DNA of 43,495 bases from JAOZTV01 sp965371805 (GTDB taxonomy: Bacteria; Acidobacteriota; Aminicenantia; UBA2199): NCBI GenBank assembly GCA_965371805.1, contig CBDUZW010000038.1:1-43495 (forward strand). Reading direction: 5' to 3'. The notes beneath the pieces are model-generated. The model was not told the DNA's origin. It saw nothing but the letters and a program-made list of their open reading frames with translations, and did no database searches. Both the position numbers and the translations under genes were made by a program. Positions 33,900-41,505 of this stretch are shown piece after piece (position 1 is the stretch's first letter; each line of letters begins with the position of its first letter).

Positions 33900-33928
33900 C
33901 TTATATATGAAAATTGTTTTTTTTTCAA
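33900..33928 (-). promoter_or_regulatory. Possible sigma-70 promoter for the DUF4342-metF pair
   Basis: On the minus strand, TTGAAA (33928-33923), a 17-bp spacer and TATAAG (33905-33900) stand just upstream of the CAGGAGG ribosome site. The match is fair in AT-rich DNA. Confidence 0.45.
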
Positions 33929-34006
33929 ATTTATCAAAAATTTTATTAAAAAAACATTTTTTATTTAATTAAGAATATATTGATTGCTTTTAATTAAAAA
34001 ATGCTG

Positions 34007-34048
34007 GGTAAATAGTCCCAAAAACAAAAACAACTCAAATGAGGTATA
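34007..34048 (+). promoter_or_regulatory. Conserved 42-bp block upstream of a propeller gene (copy A)
   Basis: The block has GGTA, AGTCCCAAAAA (34014-34024), CAAATGAG (34036-34043) and a final TATA. The same parts with identical spacing recur at 39516-39557 before another propeller gene, with 32 of 42 bases matching. ACTCAAATGAG contains a CTCA/TGAG dyad. It may be a promoter, operator or leader element. It ends 61 bp before the ATG. Confidence 0.55.
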
Positions 34049-34108
34049 GGAATGCTCTTTATCAATATGTATAAATACTTTTGATTTTATTAAGAAAAGG
34101 AGGTTTTA

Positions 34109-35140
34109 ATGAAAGTTTCACACATTTTAATTAAGTTGGTGGTTTTTGCATTTATTATATTCGGAGTTACTTTTAATGGAATTGCAGAAACAAAAGTTCT
34201 TTTAAAGGATTTAATAAATCCTGATTCTATAAAGTTGGATGAAAAAAATATCTATATTACTGATAATGCGACAATTCATATTTATAGTATAGATGATTTA
34301 AAATTAAAGAGTCAATTCGGAAAGATAGGTGAGGGACCGGGTGAGTTTCTTGGAAACGCCCGGACTACAAGAGCACCACTGGATATCTCTTTAACTAAAG
34401 ATTATATTATTGTATATAGTTATAATAAAGTATCCTATTTTGACAAGGCAGGTAGTTTTATTAAAGAGTTAAGACCACAAGACAGATCTACTAATTTTAA
34501 ACCTTTAGGAACTGGATATGCAGGAAGATTAATGGTTGCAGGGAAAAAAATGAGATATAGAACTTTAAATATTTATGATTCTAAACTTAAGGGATTAACA
34601 ACAGTATCAAAAGTACCTCATCCTTTAAAAGACAGAAAAAGAGGTTTCAGAATGGCTGAAGCTCCAATGGCTTTTGCAACATTTAAGAACAGATTATATG
34701 CCGCTTTCGAAGAAGATCTTGTAATTAAAGTTTATGATGTCAAAGGAAAAGAATTATACAGCATTAAATATGATTATGAACGAATTAAAGTAACTCAGAC
34801 TGATAAAGATAAATTAACAAATTTTATTAAGACTCATCCCAGATTTAAATCAATCAGGAATTATTTGTTACCCTTATATTTCCCGGAACGATTCCCGGCA
34901 TTATTGGATATGTTAGTTTGCGATGGAAAAATTTATGCAATATCAGGAAAAAACAAAGATGATAAAAATGAATGTTTTACTTTTACTTTAGAAGGAAAAT
35001 TAATAAATAGAAAAGTAATTGGCCTTGCATATAAGAACGAATTTGATCTTTGTCCACACTATATTAAGAACGATACACTTTATCAGCTTGTTGAAGATGA
35101 AGAGAATGATACGTGGAATCTTTTAATATCAAAATTATAA
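34109..35140 (+). CDS. 6-bladed beta-propeller protein, exported
   Basis: This 343-aa protein has a signal peptide (LIKLVVFAFIIFGVTFNGIA) and the family hallmark SQFGKIGEGPGEFLGNARTT at about residues 70-90. The blades that follow have beta-strand runs such as DYIIVYSYNKVSYFDKAG and NRLYAAFEEDLVIKVYD. A run of basic residues and the sequence YLLPLYFPERFPALLDMLV near 250-270 also occur in the propeller at 39608 (YFIFSEFFPEIML), showing the two are paralogues. AAAGGAGG sits well before the ATG. Ligand and location (periplasm or surface) are unknown. The conserved block at 34007 lies upstream. Confidence 0.85.
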   Translation: MKVSHILIKLVVFAFIIFGVTFNGIAETKVLLKDLINPDSIKLDEKNIYITDNATIHIYSIDDLKLKSQFGKIGEGPGEFLGNARTTRAPLDISLTKDYIIVYSYNKVSYFDKAGSFIKELRPQDRSTNFKPLGTGYAGRLMVAGKKMRYRTLNIYDSKLKGLTTVSKVPHPLKDRKRGFRMAEAPMAFATFKNRLYAAFEEDLVIKVYDVKGKELYSIKYDYERIKVTQTDKDKLTNFIKTHPRFKSIRNYLLPLYFPERFPALLDMLVCDGKIYAISGKNKDDKNECFTFTLEGKLINRKVIGLAYKNEFDLCPHYIKNDTLYQLVEDEENDTWNLLISKL

Positions 35141-35163
35141 AAAATGAATAAAGGAAATAAAAA

Positions 35164-35400
35164 ATGGATAAAAATTTAAAAATGTTAAATTATATTGTAA
35201 ATATTATAGTACCACCTATAGTATTTTTTGCAATTTATAATTTTATTAATAATCATAATAACAAGATGTCGACAGGTGTAGAAGATTTTTTTGCAGGATT
35301 TTTCTTAGGAATGGCTTTAATTGCTGGTCTTGTTTTAATTGTAAAGTTTTTTGTTAACAGAAAATATAAAAACTCAGATTCTAAAAAAAATGACAAATGA
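35164..35400 (+). CDS. Small two-helix membrane protein
   Basis: This 78-aa protein has two hydrophobic helices (about 10-28, VNIIVPPIVFFAIYNF; about 43-65, FFAGFFLGMALIAGLVLIVKFF) and a Lys/Ser-rich tail. AAAGGAAAT precedes the ATG. It starts 23 bp after the propeller gene and is followed by a hairpin, so the two form a transcription unit. No family is recognised. Confidence 0.6.
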   Translation: MDKNLKMLNYIVNIIVPPIVFFAIYNFINNHNNKMSTGVEDFFAGFFLGMALIAGLVLIVKFFVNRKYKNSDSKKNDK

Positions 35401-35417
35401 GTTTAACAAAGAGTTTT

Positions 35418-35441
35418 AGAAGTTTTGCTTTAAAAACTTCT
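35418..35441 (+). terminator. Hairpin between the small membrane protein and the next propeller gene
   Basis: AGAAGTTTT and AAAACTTCT form a 9-bp stem with a 6-nt loop, followed by GTAATATTTTAC. It is a modest terminator or attenuator 17 bp after the stop codon. Confidence 0.5.
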
Positions 35442-35471
35442 GTAATATTTTACTAAAATAAAAGAGGTAGT

Positions 35472-36596
35472 ATGAAAAAAGTAAAAATTTTAATTATTCT
35501 GGTTTTTTTTATAATTGTTACACTAAGTGGACAAACAATAGAAAATTCTGACAAACCCATTAAGGGGAAATGGGATCTTCAATTAAAAAAGATATGGGAA
35601 ATTGAGGGGACAGGTACAGAATTATTTGGAGCGATTCAAAATGTAAGAGTTGCAAAGGATGGAAAAATTTATGTGTTAGATAATAAGCTTAAAAAGATTA
35701 TTATATTTAATAAGGATGGAAAGTTTTTATCTAAGTTTGGCAAAATTGGAGAAGGGCCAGGTGAATTTAAAACATTTAGATTAGGAAGACAATTATTTAT
35801 TTTGAAAAATGATCTGCTATTTGTTGAAAGAGGTAAAATCCACTATTTTTCTCTTGATGGACAATTTAAAAAAACCATTAAAACACCAGAGTCAATAACA
35901 CCCAGAGGATTTATTTCTAAAGATGTTTTGATTTCTGTACCCCGAATAACCGGAGTTTCTAATAAAAAAAACAGAAAAATCAAATCCTTTAATTTATTAA
36001 ACAATACTGAGACCATTATCTCAACATTTAATCCATATGAAAAAGCTTCAACAAGTAAAGAGGGCAATGGGACTCTTACGATTGCTGCAATCATCATTGG
36101 GAGTATAACGCCAAGAATGACAGTAGATTATAATAATGGGAATCTGTTTTATGGAATGAGTGATAATTATAAGATTACTAAAAGGGATTTAAAAAAGAAA
36201 AAGGAGAGTTATTTCCTATTAAAAGGAAGAGAACAAAAGAAAGTTTCAAAAAGTTTTTTAGATGACCTTGCAAAAAGGTTTAAAAAAATCCCACCCCAAA
36301 TGATAAAAAAGATATTAGACGGACTTCCTAAAAAAGCATCTTTTTTTCAGGCAATATTTGCTATGGATAATGGGTTTGTGTATGTTTTTATTTCGGATCC
36401 GGATAGTAGATCGTCACAGGCAATTGATGTTTTTTCATCAGATGGGAAATATTTGTATTCAACAAATATTGAAATAAGTGAGGATAATAGCATTCGTACA
36501 ATTGATTTTAATGGGAATAGTTTATTCATTTCATTCGAAGATGAGGAAGGAGAAATTAAATTAGCTAAATACCAAATTATTCATCCAACTTTATAG
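35472..36596 (+). CDS. 6-bladed beta-propeller protein, exported
   Basis: This 374-aa protein has a signal peptide (ILIILVFFIIVTLSGQ) and the strongest family signature in the window: GKFLSKFGKIGEGPGEFKTF at about residues 87-107, after VAKDGKIYVLDNKLKKIIIF. Further blade strands are FIFLKNDLLFVERGKIHYFS-like and NGNLFYGMSDNYKITK near 225. The C-terminal DNSIRTIDFNGNSLFISFED completes the ring. It differs from the propellers at 34109 and 39608 in length and in its more NHL-like blades. AGAGGTAG gives a fair ribosome site. A strong hairpin follows the gene, so it is probably monocistronic. Confidence 0.85.
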   Translation: MKKVKILIILVFFIIVTLSGQTIENSDKPIKGKWDLQLKKIWEIEGTGTELFGAIQNVRVAKDGKIYVLDNKLKKIIIFNKDGKFLSKFGKIGEGPGEFKTFRLGRQLFILKNDLLFVERGKIHYFSLDGQFKKTIKTPESITPRGFISKDVLISVPRITGVSNKKNRKIKSFNLLNNTETIISTFNPYEKASTSKEGNGTLTIAAIIIGSITPRMTVDYNNGNLFYGMSDNYKITKRDLKKKKESYFLLKGREQKKVSKSFLDDLAKRFKKIPPQMIKKILDGLPKKASFFQAIFAMDNGFVYVFISDPDSRSSQAIDVFSSDGKYLYSTNIEISEDNSIRTIDFNGNSLFISFEDEEGEIKLAKYQIIHPTL

Positions 36597-36606
36597 GAAT
36601 CACATG

Positions 36607-36634
36607 AAAGGCAATATAATAAAGTATTGCCTTT
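36607..36634 (+). terminator. Terminator after the propeller gene at 35472
   Basis: AAAGGCAATA and TATTGCCTTT make a perfect 10-bp stem with an 8-nt loop, followed by CTCTCTTTAA, 10 bp after the stop codon. Confidence 0.65.
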
Positions 36635-36696
36635 CTCTCTTTAATCCTATGCAAAGAAATTCATTTTGCCATGGGTTCAAAAAAATACGATTTAGA

Positions 36697-36724
36697 TTGA
36701 AATATATTTATATCGGTATATAAT
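36697..36724 (+). promoter_or_regulatory. Promoter abutting the ATG of the Reg_prop/LuxR gene (leaderless mRNA expected)
   Basis: TTGAAA (36697-36702), a 16-bp spacer and TATAAT (36719-36724) precede the ATG at 36730 by 5 bp. This is the same geometry as at the hybrid kinase gene. No purine-rich ribosome site is present. Confidence 0.6.
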
Positions 36725-36729
36725 TATAT

Positions 36730-39411
36730 ATGTTAAAAAAATATTTTTGTTTTTTTATTATTTTATTAAATCTAGTTATTGTCTTAAATTCAAAAAACAG
36801 AGAAATAAAATTTGAACATATCCCGATAGACATTTCTTTTGGAGGTGTGTTAAGTATATTGGAAGACAGGAATGGTTTTATATGGTTTGGTACATATGAG
36901 GGACTTTTCAAATATGATAGTAATGGATTAATAAACTACAAATATGTTCCTGGAGATCCAAATAGTTTAAGTGATAATATGATATACAAACTTTATGAGG
37001 ATAAAAATGGTTTTATATGGGTTTGTACTCAACAGGGTTTAAATATGTTTGATCCTTATACTGAAAATTTTTATTGTTATTATCCAAATACAAAAAAAAT
37101 AAATAGTGGCAGTAATCAGATTTATACTGTTTTTGAAAGTAAAAATGGCGATATGTGGGTTGGAACTCATGAAGGCCTATTTAGATTTATAAAAAAAAAT
37201 AAAAAATTTGTTTTATTGGAGGGAAAGGGTCTTTCAAAAAACTCAATTGTGAGTTCTATTACTGAGGATAAAAAGGAAAACTTATGGATCGGAACATATA
37301 ATGGTCTATTTCGGTTTAATAGTAGAAAAAAAATACTTATTTCTTATATTAATAATAAACAAAATAATATTGGATTAGATGATAATAATATAAATAATGT
37401 TTTTATTGATAAAAATGATAATATTTTTATTGGAACAAATAAAGGATTAAGCAGGTATGATAATAATAAAGATAATTTTATCTCATATAAAAAAGTCTTG
37501 GGCAATAAGGACTTTATTATTAATTCAATAATTGAAGATAGGATTGGCAATTTATGGATAGGAACATACGGTAGAGATGGTCTTTATATTTTAAATAGAA
37601 AAGATAATACTTTTACACAATATAATGATAATAAAAAAATGTATAGTTTTAGAGGCAATTTTATAATTTCAATATATGAAAACAAAGCAGGAATTATTTG
37701 GCTTTGTACTAATTCAGGGCTTTGGAAAGTTAAATCAGAAAAGATTAAGTTTGATCGTTTTTTCATTAAACAGGATAAGAGTAATGTAGGAATTTCAAAT
37801 AAATTTGGTTATATCTTATTAAATAATGTTGAAGAGTTACTGGTGGGATCACCTTATGATGGATTATTTAAGTTTAATAATGAAAGGTTTACCAAATATA
37901 ATATCTATGTTAAAGAAAAGAAGTTTATTAATAATTTAATTATTACATCTTTTTATAAGGAAAAAAATGGTGTTCTCTGGGTAGGAACAATTAAGGGACT
38001 TCTAAGAATTGATGAAAGGAAAAATGTATATGATATATATAATAATAATCCAAACAATCCAGATAGTCTTATAAATAATACAATTCTAACAATATTTGAA
38101 GATAAAAATGGCTTGTTTTGGCTTGGTACAATGTTTGGGTTAGAAAAATTTGATAGAAAAAATAATATTTTTACTCATTATAAGCATAATTCAGAAAGAA
38201 GAAATAGTTTAAGTAATAATATTGTTACAAATATCATTGAAGATTCTTTTGGAGAATTATGGATCGGTACAAATAGTGGACTAAATAGGTTTAATAAAAA
38301 AAAAGAAATTTTTGTTAGATATTTAAAAAAAAGGAGTGATTCTAATAGTATAAGCAATAATTGGATTGTTACTGTTTTTGAAGATAGTGGGAAATCAATA
38401 TGGATTGGAACCAGAGGAGGTTTAAATAGATATGACAGAAAAGCTGAAAATTTTAAAGTATATACAAAAAAAAACGGGTTAATATACGATTATGTTTCCA
38501 GTATTATTGAGGATCATTCTGGAAATATCTGGATTTCTACAACCAAAGGCTTGTCAATCTTTAATCCTCTAAAAAAGTCATTTAATAATTTTAATATTGG
38601 TAGTTTTAATGCAAAGGCATCTATTATAAATAAAAAAGGAGAGATTTTTTTAGGTGGAGATGGATTATATAAGTTCTCAAAAAAAAGCTTTAATATCAGT
38701 AAAAAAGAATCACCAATAGTTTTAACAAAATTTAAAATTTTTAATATACCCGTTGAAATTAAAAAAAAAAGAAACTCCCCATTGAAGAAAAATATTACTG
38801 AAGCTGAGGAAATAATTCTTGATTATAAACAAAATGTCTTTTCTTTCGAATTTGCAGTTTTGGATTATTCAGAATCTGAAAATAACAGATATTCATATAA
38901 AATGGAAGGATTTACAAAAGACTGGATAGAGCTAGGAAAAAAAAATGATATTACTTTTACTAATTTAGATCACGGGAAGTATGTTTTTAAAGTAAAAGGA
39001 AAAAACAGTAATGGAATTTGGAATAAAAAAGGTATTTCAATTAAAGTGATAATCACCCCTCCATTTTGGAAAACATTCTGGTTTAAAAGTATTTCTATAT
39101 TATTAACAATTCTAATAATGATATTCTTATATAAAAAAAGAATAAAAAAGATAAAACTGATAATGAAAAAAGAGTTTACTCTAAATCAATTTTATGAAGC
39201 AAATAATATTTCAGAAAGAGAAAAAGATGTTCTCGAATTGATAGTAAAAGGAAAAACGAATAGAGAAATTGAAGATATTTTATATATTTCATACCATACA
39301 GTAAGAGGTCATGTTAAAAATATTTATAAAAAACTAAATATTAAAAGTAAGGCTGATCTGATTATTGTTTTAGGTCCAATCAATTCAAATACTTTAAAAG
39401 ATAGAAAATAA
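36730..39411 (+). CDS. Membrane-tethered one-component regulator: double Reg_prop propeller, Y_Y_Y, LuxR HTH
   Basis: This 893-aa protein has a signal sequence (1-20), then 14 Reg_prop-type repeats of the form W-[IV]-G-T-x-x-G-L (for example IWFGTYEGL, LWIGTYNGLFRF, LWIGTNSGLNRF, IWIGTRGGLNRY), enough for two 7-bladed propellers. A Y_Y_Y domain follows at about 695-765 (SYKMEGFTKDWIELG, LDHGKYVFKVKGKNSNG). One membrane helix is at about 783-800 (SISILLTILIMIFLY). A C-terminal LuxR-type HTH spans about 826-885 (SEREKDVLELIVKGKTNREIEDIL, SYHTVRGHVKNIYKKL). Reg_prop/Y_Y_Y sensors usually end in a histidine kinase. Here the kinase is replaced by a DNA-binding domain, giving direct signalling from periplasm to DNA. 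It lies among three propeller genes and may control them. Confidence 0.92.
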   Translation: MLKKYFCFFIILLNLVIVLNSKNREIKFEHIPIDISFGGVLSILEDRNGFIWFGTYEGLFKYDSNGLINYKYVPGDPNSLSDNMIYKLYEDKNGFIWVCTQQGLNMFDPYTENFYCYYPNTKKINSGSNQIYTVFESKNGDMWVGTHEGLFRFIKKNKKFVLLEGKGLSKNSIVSSITEDKKENLWIGTYNGLFRFNSRKKILISYINNKQNNIGLDDNNINNVFIDKNDNIFIGTNKGLSRYDNNKDNFISYKKVLGNKDFIINSIIEDRIGNLWIGTYGRDGLYILNRKDNTFTQYNDNKKMYSFRGNFIISIYENKAGIIWLCTNSGLWKVKSEKIKFDRFFIKQDKSNVGISNKFGYILLNNVEELLVGSPYDGLFKFNNERFTKYNIYVKEKKFINNLIITSFYKEKNGVLWVGTIKGLLRIDERKNVYDIYNNNPNNPDSLINNTILTIFEDKNGLFWLGTMFGLEKFDRKNNIFTHYKHNSERRNSLSNNIVTNIIEDSFGELWIGTNSGLNRFNKKKEIFVRYLKKRSDSNSISNNWIVTVFEDSGKSIWIGTRGGLNRYDRKAENFKVYTKKNGLIYDYVSSIIEDHSGNIWISTTKGLSIFNPLKKSFNNFNIGSFNAKASIINKKGEIFLGGDGLYKFSKKSFNISKKESPIVLTKFKIFNIPVEIKKKRNSPLKKNITEAEEIILDYKQNVFSFEFAVLDYSESENNRYSYKMEGFTKDWIELGKKNDITFTNLDHGKYVFKVKGKNSNGIWNKKGISIKVIITPPFWKTFWFKSISILLTILIMIFLYKKRIKKIKLIMKKEFTLNQFYEANNISEREKDVLELIVKGKTNREIEDILYISYHTVRGHVKNIYKKLNIKSKADLIIVLGPINSNTLKDRK

Positions 39412-39515
39412 AATCATTTATATCTCAGGCTTATTATAATCAACTATTTCTTTATTATTTAAAAATAAACAATTTTAAATAAAAAGAATTTAGTATCTTG
39501 AAATAAATTTAAATA

Positions 39516-39557
39516 GGTATAAAGTCCCAAAAATGAAATTACTACAAATGAGTTATA
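39516..39557 (+). promoter_or_regulatory. Conserved 42-bp block upstream of a propeller gene (copy B)
   Basis: The block has GGTA, AGTCCCAAAAA (39523-39533), CAAATGAG (39545-39552) and TATA with the same spacing as copy A at 34007. It ends 51 bp before the ATG of the next propeller gene. The sequences between the conserved parts differ, so recent duplication of the whole region is unlikely to be the only cause. Confidence 0.55.
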
Positions 39558-39607
39558 CATTAATGGGAGGATTAAATATAAAATGGACTTAAAAAAAAGG
39601 AGGAGTT

Positions 39608-40624
39608 ATGAAAAAAGGAATGTTAAAGATATTTTTGTTAATGTGCTTATTAGTTATGTTAAATGGTTTTTCGTTTGGAAAAGTTATTGCAACCCTAAAT
39701 GAGGTTATGAAACCAACATTAATTGAAATTGACAATGAAAATTTATATGTAGTAGAGGGAACTACTGTGTATGTATATTCATTAAAAGACTTTAGTTTAA
39801 TAAAGAAGTTTGGTAAAAAAGGTGAAGGGCCAGCGGAATTTAAGATGATGATCACTAAGCTTATTACTCAGAAGAATAACCTTCTTATAAATAGTTTTGG
39901 AAAAATATCAACTTTTACAAAAGATGGAAAGTTTCTAAAAGAGATTAAAACTGGTTCAATGAATGTTGGGGGTTTTTTTTATCAATTAAAAAATGGATTT
40001 GTCGGGTCAAGTATGATTGTTGAAAATAAAGAAAGATATATAACTATAAATATTTTTGACTTAAGTTTTAAAAAAGAAAAAGAACTTACAAAGTATAAAA
40101 TAAGTAAAAATGGAAAAGTGGATGTTATTGCAGCATTAAAGCTGCAATCTCTTGAAGTTTATGGTGACTTAATATATGTTGCAGCAGAAGATGGTTTTAA
40201 GATCAATATTTTTAATGAAAATGGAGAAAAAAAAGGAACTATTGAGCAGTCATTTAAGAAAGTCAAACTTACTGATAAAGATGAAAAAGAGATTCGAGAA
40301 ATAATGAAAAAAAATATGCCAAAAGGACAATATGAGGCAGTAAAAGATTATTTTATTTTTTCAGAATTTTTTCCTGAAATAATGTTAACAAAGATTTCAA
40401 ATGATATTATTTATGTAATGACATGGGAAAGGCAGGAAGGTAAATTTAGAGTTTTTATTTTCGATATTAATGGTAAATTAATTCAGAAAAAGCTAATAAA
40501 AATAAAACTGAAAGGTGGAATTGAAGCATACCCTAATGTTATTAAGGATAATAAATTTTATCAGATAATTGAAAATGAAGAAACAGAAGAGTGGGAACTC
40601 CATGTTTCTACAATACTAATATAA
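39608..40624 (+). CDS. 6-bladed beta-propeller protein, exported
   Basis: This 338-aa protein has a signal peptide (MLKIFLLMCLLVMLNGFSFG) and the propeller signature KKFGKKGEGPAEFKMM (PGE is PAE) at about 65-80. Blade strands include NLLINSFGKISTFTKDGKFLKEI and DLIYVAAEDGFKINIFNENG. The C-terminal VIKDNKFYQIIENEETEEW parallels NDTLYQLVEDEENDTW of the protein at 34109, which makes the two close paralogues sharing the upstream 42-bp block. AAAGGAGGAG precedes the ATG. The function is unknown. Confidence 0.85.
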   Translation: MKKGMLKIFLLMCLLVMLNGFSFGKVIATLNEVMKPTLIEIDNENLYVVEGTTVYVYSLKDFSLIKKFGKKGEGPAEFKMMITKLITQKNNLLINSFGKISTFTKDGKFLKEIKTGSMNVGGFFYQLKNGFVGSSMIVENKERYITINIFDLSFKKEKELTKYKISKNGKVDVIAALKLQSLEVYGDLIYVAAEDGFKINIFNENGEKKGTIEQSFKKVKLTDKDEKEIREIMKKNMPKGQYEAVKDYFIFSEFFPEIMLTKISNDIIYVMTWERQEGKFRVFIFDINGKLIQKKLIKIKLKGGIEAYPNVIKDNKFYQIIENEETEEWELHVSTILI

Positions 40625-40643
40625 GTTTTAGTTATTAAAGAGC

Positions 40644-40715
40644 ATGAAGGAAATGAACAAAATAATTTTGTTAATTTTATTAATTATGTTTTTTCTTATT
40701 TTAATACTTTTATAA
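40644..40715 (+). CDS. Possible 23-aa hydrophobic micropeptide
   Basis: ATG 40644 opens 23 codons coding a charged start (MKEMNK) and an unbroken Ile/Leu/Phe/Met helix, ending in TAA. A second ATG at 40653 has GAAGGA a few bases ahead. A one-helix membrane peptide is plausible, but AT-rich DNA makes such codons common. Only position and composition support it. Confidence 0.22.
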   Translation: MKEMNKIILLILLIMFFLILILL

Positions 40716-40752
40716 TAAGTGTTCTTTTTAGTGAATAATGGAGGTTGGAGGC

Positions 40753-41091
40753 ATGCTATTTGAAAACATGAGTAATATTAAGCAAAAAAGTATGAGTGGA
40801 AATAATGAGTTTGATTCCGTTCTTGATTCATTCGTATTATTCTATCTTAAACAAAATACTATTCAGGAAAAAATCCCATTAAAAGAATTCATTAGGCATG
40901 TTGAAAAAAGATTGATTTATATAACACTTGAAATAACAAGTGGTAGTCAAAAAAATGCTGCTGAAATTTTAGGTGTGAGAACTTCGACTTTAAATATAAA
41001 ATTAAAAAAATATGATATTTTTCAAAGAAATTCTAACTTTAACATATTAAATTCTATTGAAGAAAAATTAAAATTGGTAAAAAATATTTAA
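40753..41091 (+). CDS. Small Fis-type helix-turn-helix protein
   Basis: This is a 112-aa protein from ATG 40753, chosen because GTTGGAGG stands 1-8 bases upstream. The ATG at 40738 has a poorer site. The middle (about 45-95 of the protein) is a Fis/NtrC C-terminal HTH: EKRLIYITLEITSGSQKNAAEILGVRTSTLNIKLKKYDI. No ATPase or receiver domain is attached, so it is a stand-alone DNA-binding protein of Fis type or a relic of an NtrC-type activator. It lies downstream of the propeller island and upstream of the transporter. Confidence 0.7.
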   Translation: MLFENMSNIKQKSMSGNNEFDSVLDSFVLFYLKQNTIQEKIPLKEFIRHVEKRLIYITLEITSGSQKNAAEILGVRTSTLNIKLKKYDIFQRNSNFNILNSIEEKLKLVKNI

Positions 41092-41110
41092 CTTAAATAA
41101 ATAAAATTTA

Positions 41111-41239
41111 ATGTCAAAGATGTTTTTTAGAAAATTAAATTTAAACATAAAGAGATGGCTATATCCAATTGAATATATTGATGTTGTAATTATAATAATT
41201 TTTGCGATGATTATAATCTCGTTACTGTTTTTAATTTAA
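41111..41239 (+). CDS. Possible 42-aa single-helix membrane protein
   Basis: The frame encodes a basic, aromatic N-terminal stretch (MSKMFFRKLNLNIKRWLYPI) followed by one strong hydrophobic helix (VVIIIIFAMIIISLLFLI), ending at TAA. The positive-inside pattern is that of a real small membrane protein. There is no clear ribosome site. It follows the Fis-like gene by 19 bp on the same strand. Confidence 0.4.
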   Translation: MSKMFFRKLNLNIKRWLYPIEYIDVVIIIIFAMIIISLLFLI

Positions 41240-41348
41240 TAGAAAAAACTGAATATATTATACGAGTCAGTTATGGAAGTATAAATTCATCAGAAAAGAG
41301 TATTGGTTTTTTTAAACATCATCTGTTCTTTTTATGAATAATAAAAAA

Positions 41349-41377
41349 TTGTAATATCGTTGGTAATTTACTATAAT
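41349..41377 (+). promoter_or_regulatory. Possible sigma-70 promoter of the transporter gene
   Basis: TTGTAA (41349-41354), a 17-bp spacer and TATAAT (41372-41377) give a start near 41384, with a leader of about 120 nt. The rest of 41240-41505 shows no gene and no clear structured element. Confidence 0.5.
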
Positions 41378-41505
41378 ATAATATATTTAACAGAAATAGT
41401 ATTACTGATTCTTTTAAATCAAGTATTTTTATTGAGATAGGTTTTTTGTTGATATGATATTAAGAATATAATTAAAAATTTTTATTAAACGGGAAAGGAG
41501 AACAG

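Noticed and set aside
36730..39411. Hybrid two-component kinase
   Set aside because: No H-box, ATPase boxes or receiver follow the membrane helix. The C-terminus is a LuxR HTH only.
39582..39690. Short ORF starting ATGGACTTAAAA just before the propeller at 39608
   Set aside because: It overlaps the propeller's ribosome site and signal peptide in another frame, and its residues do not look like a protein.
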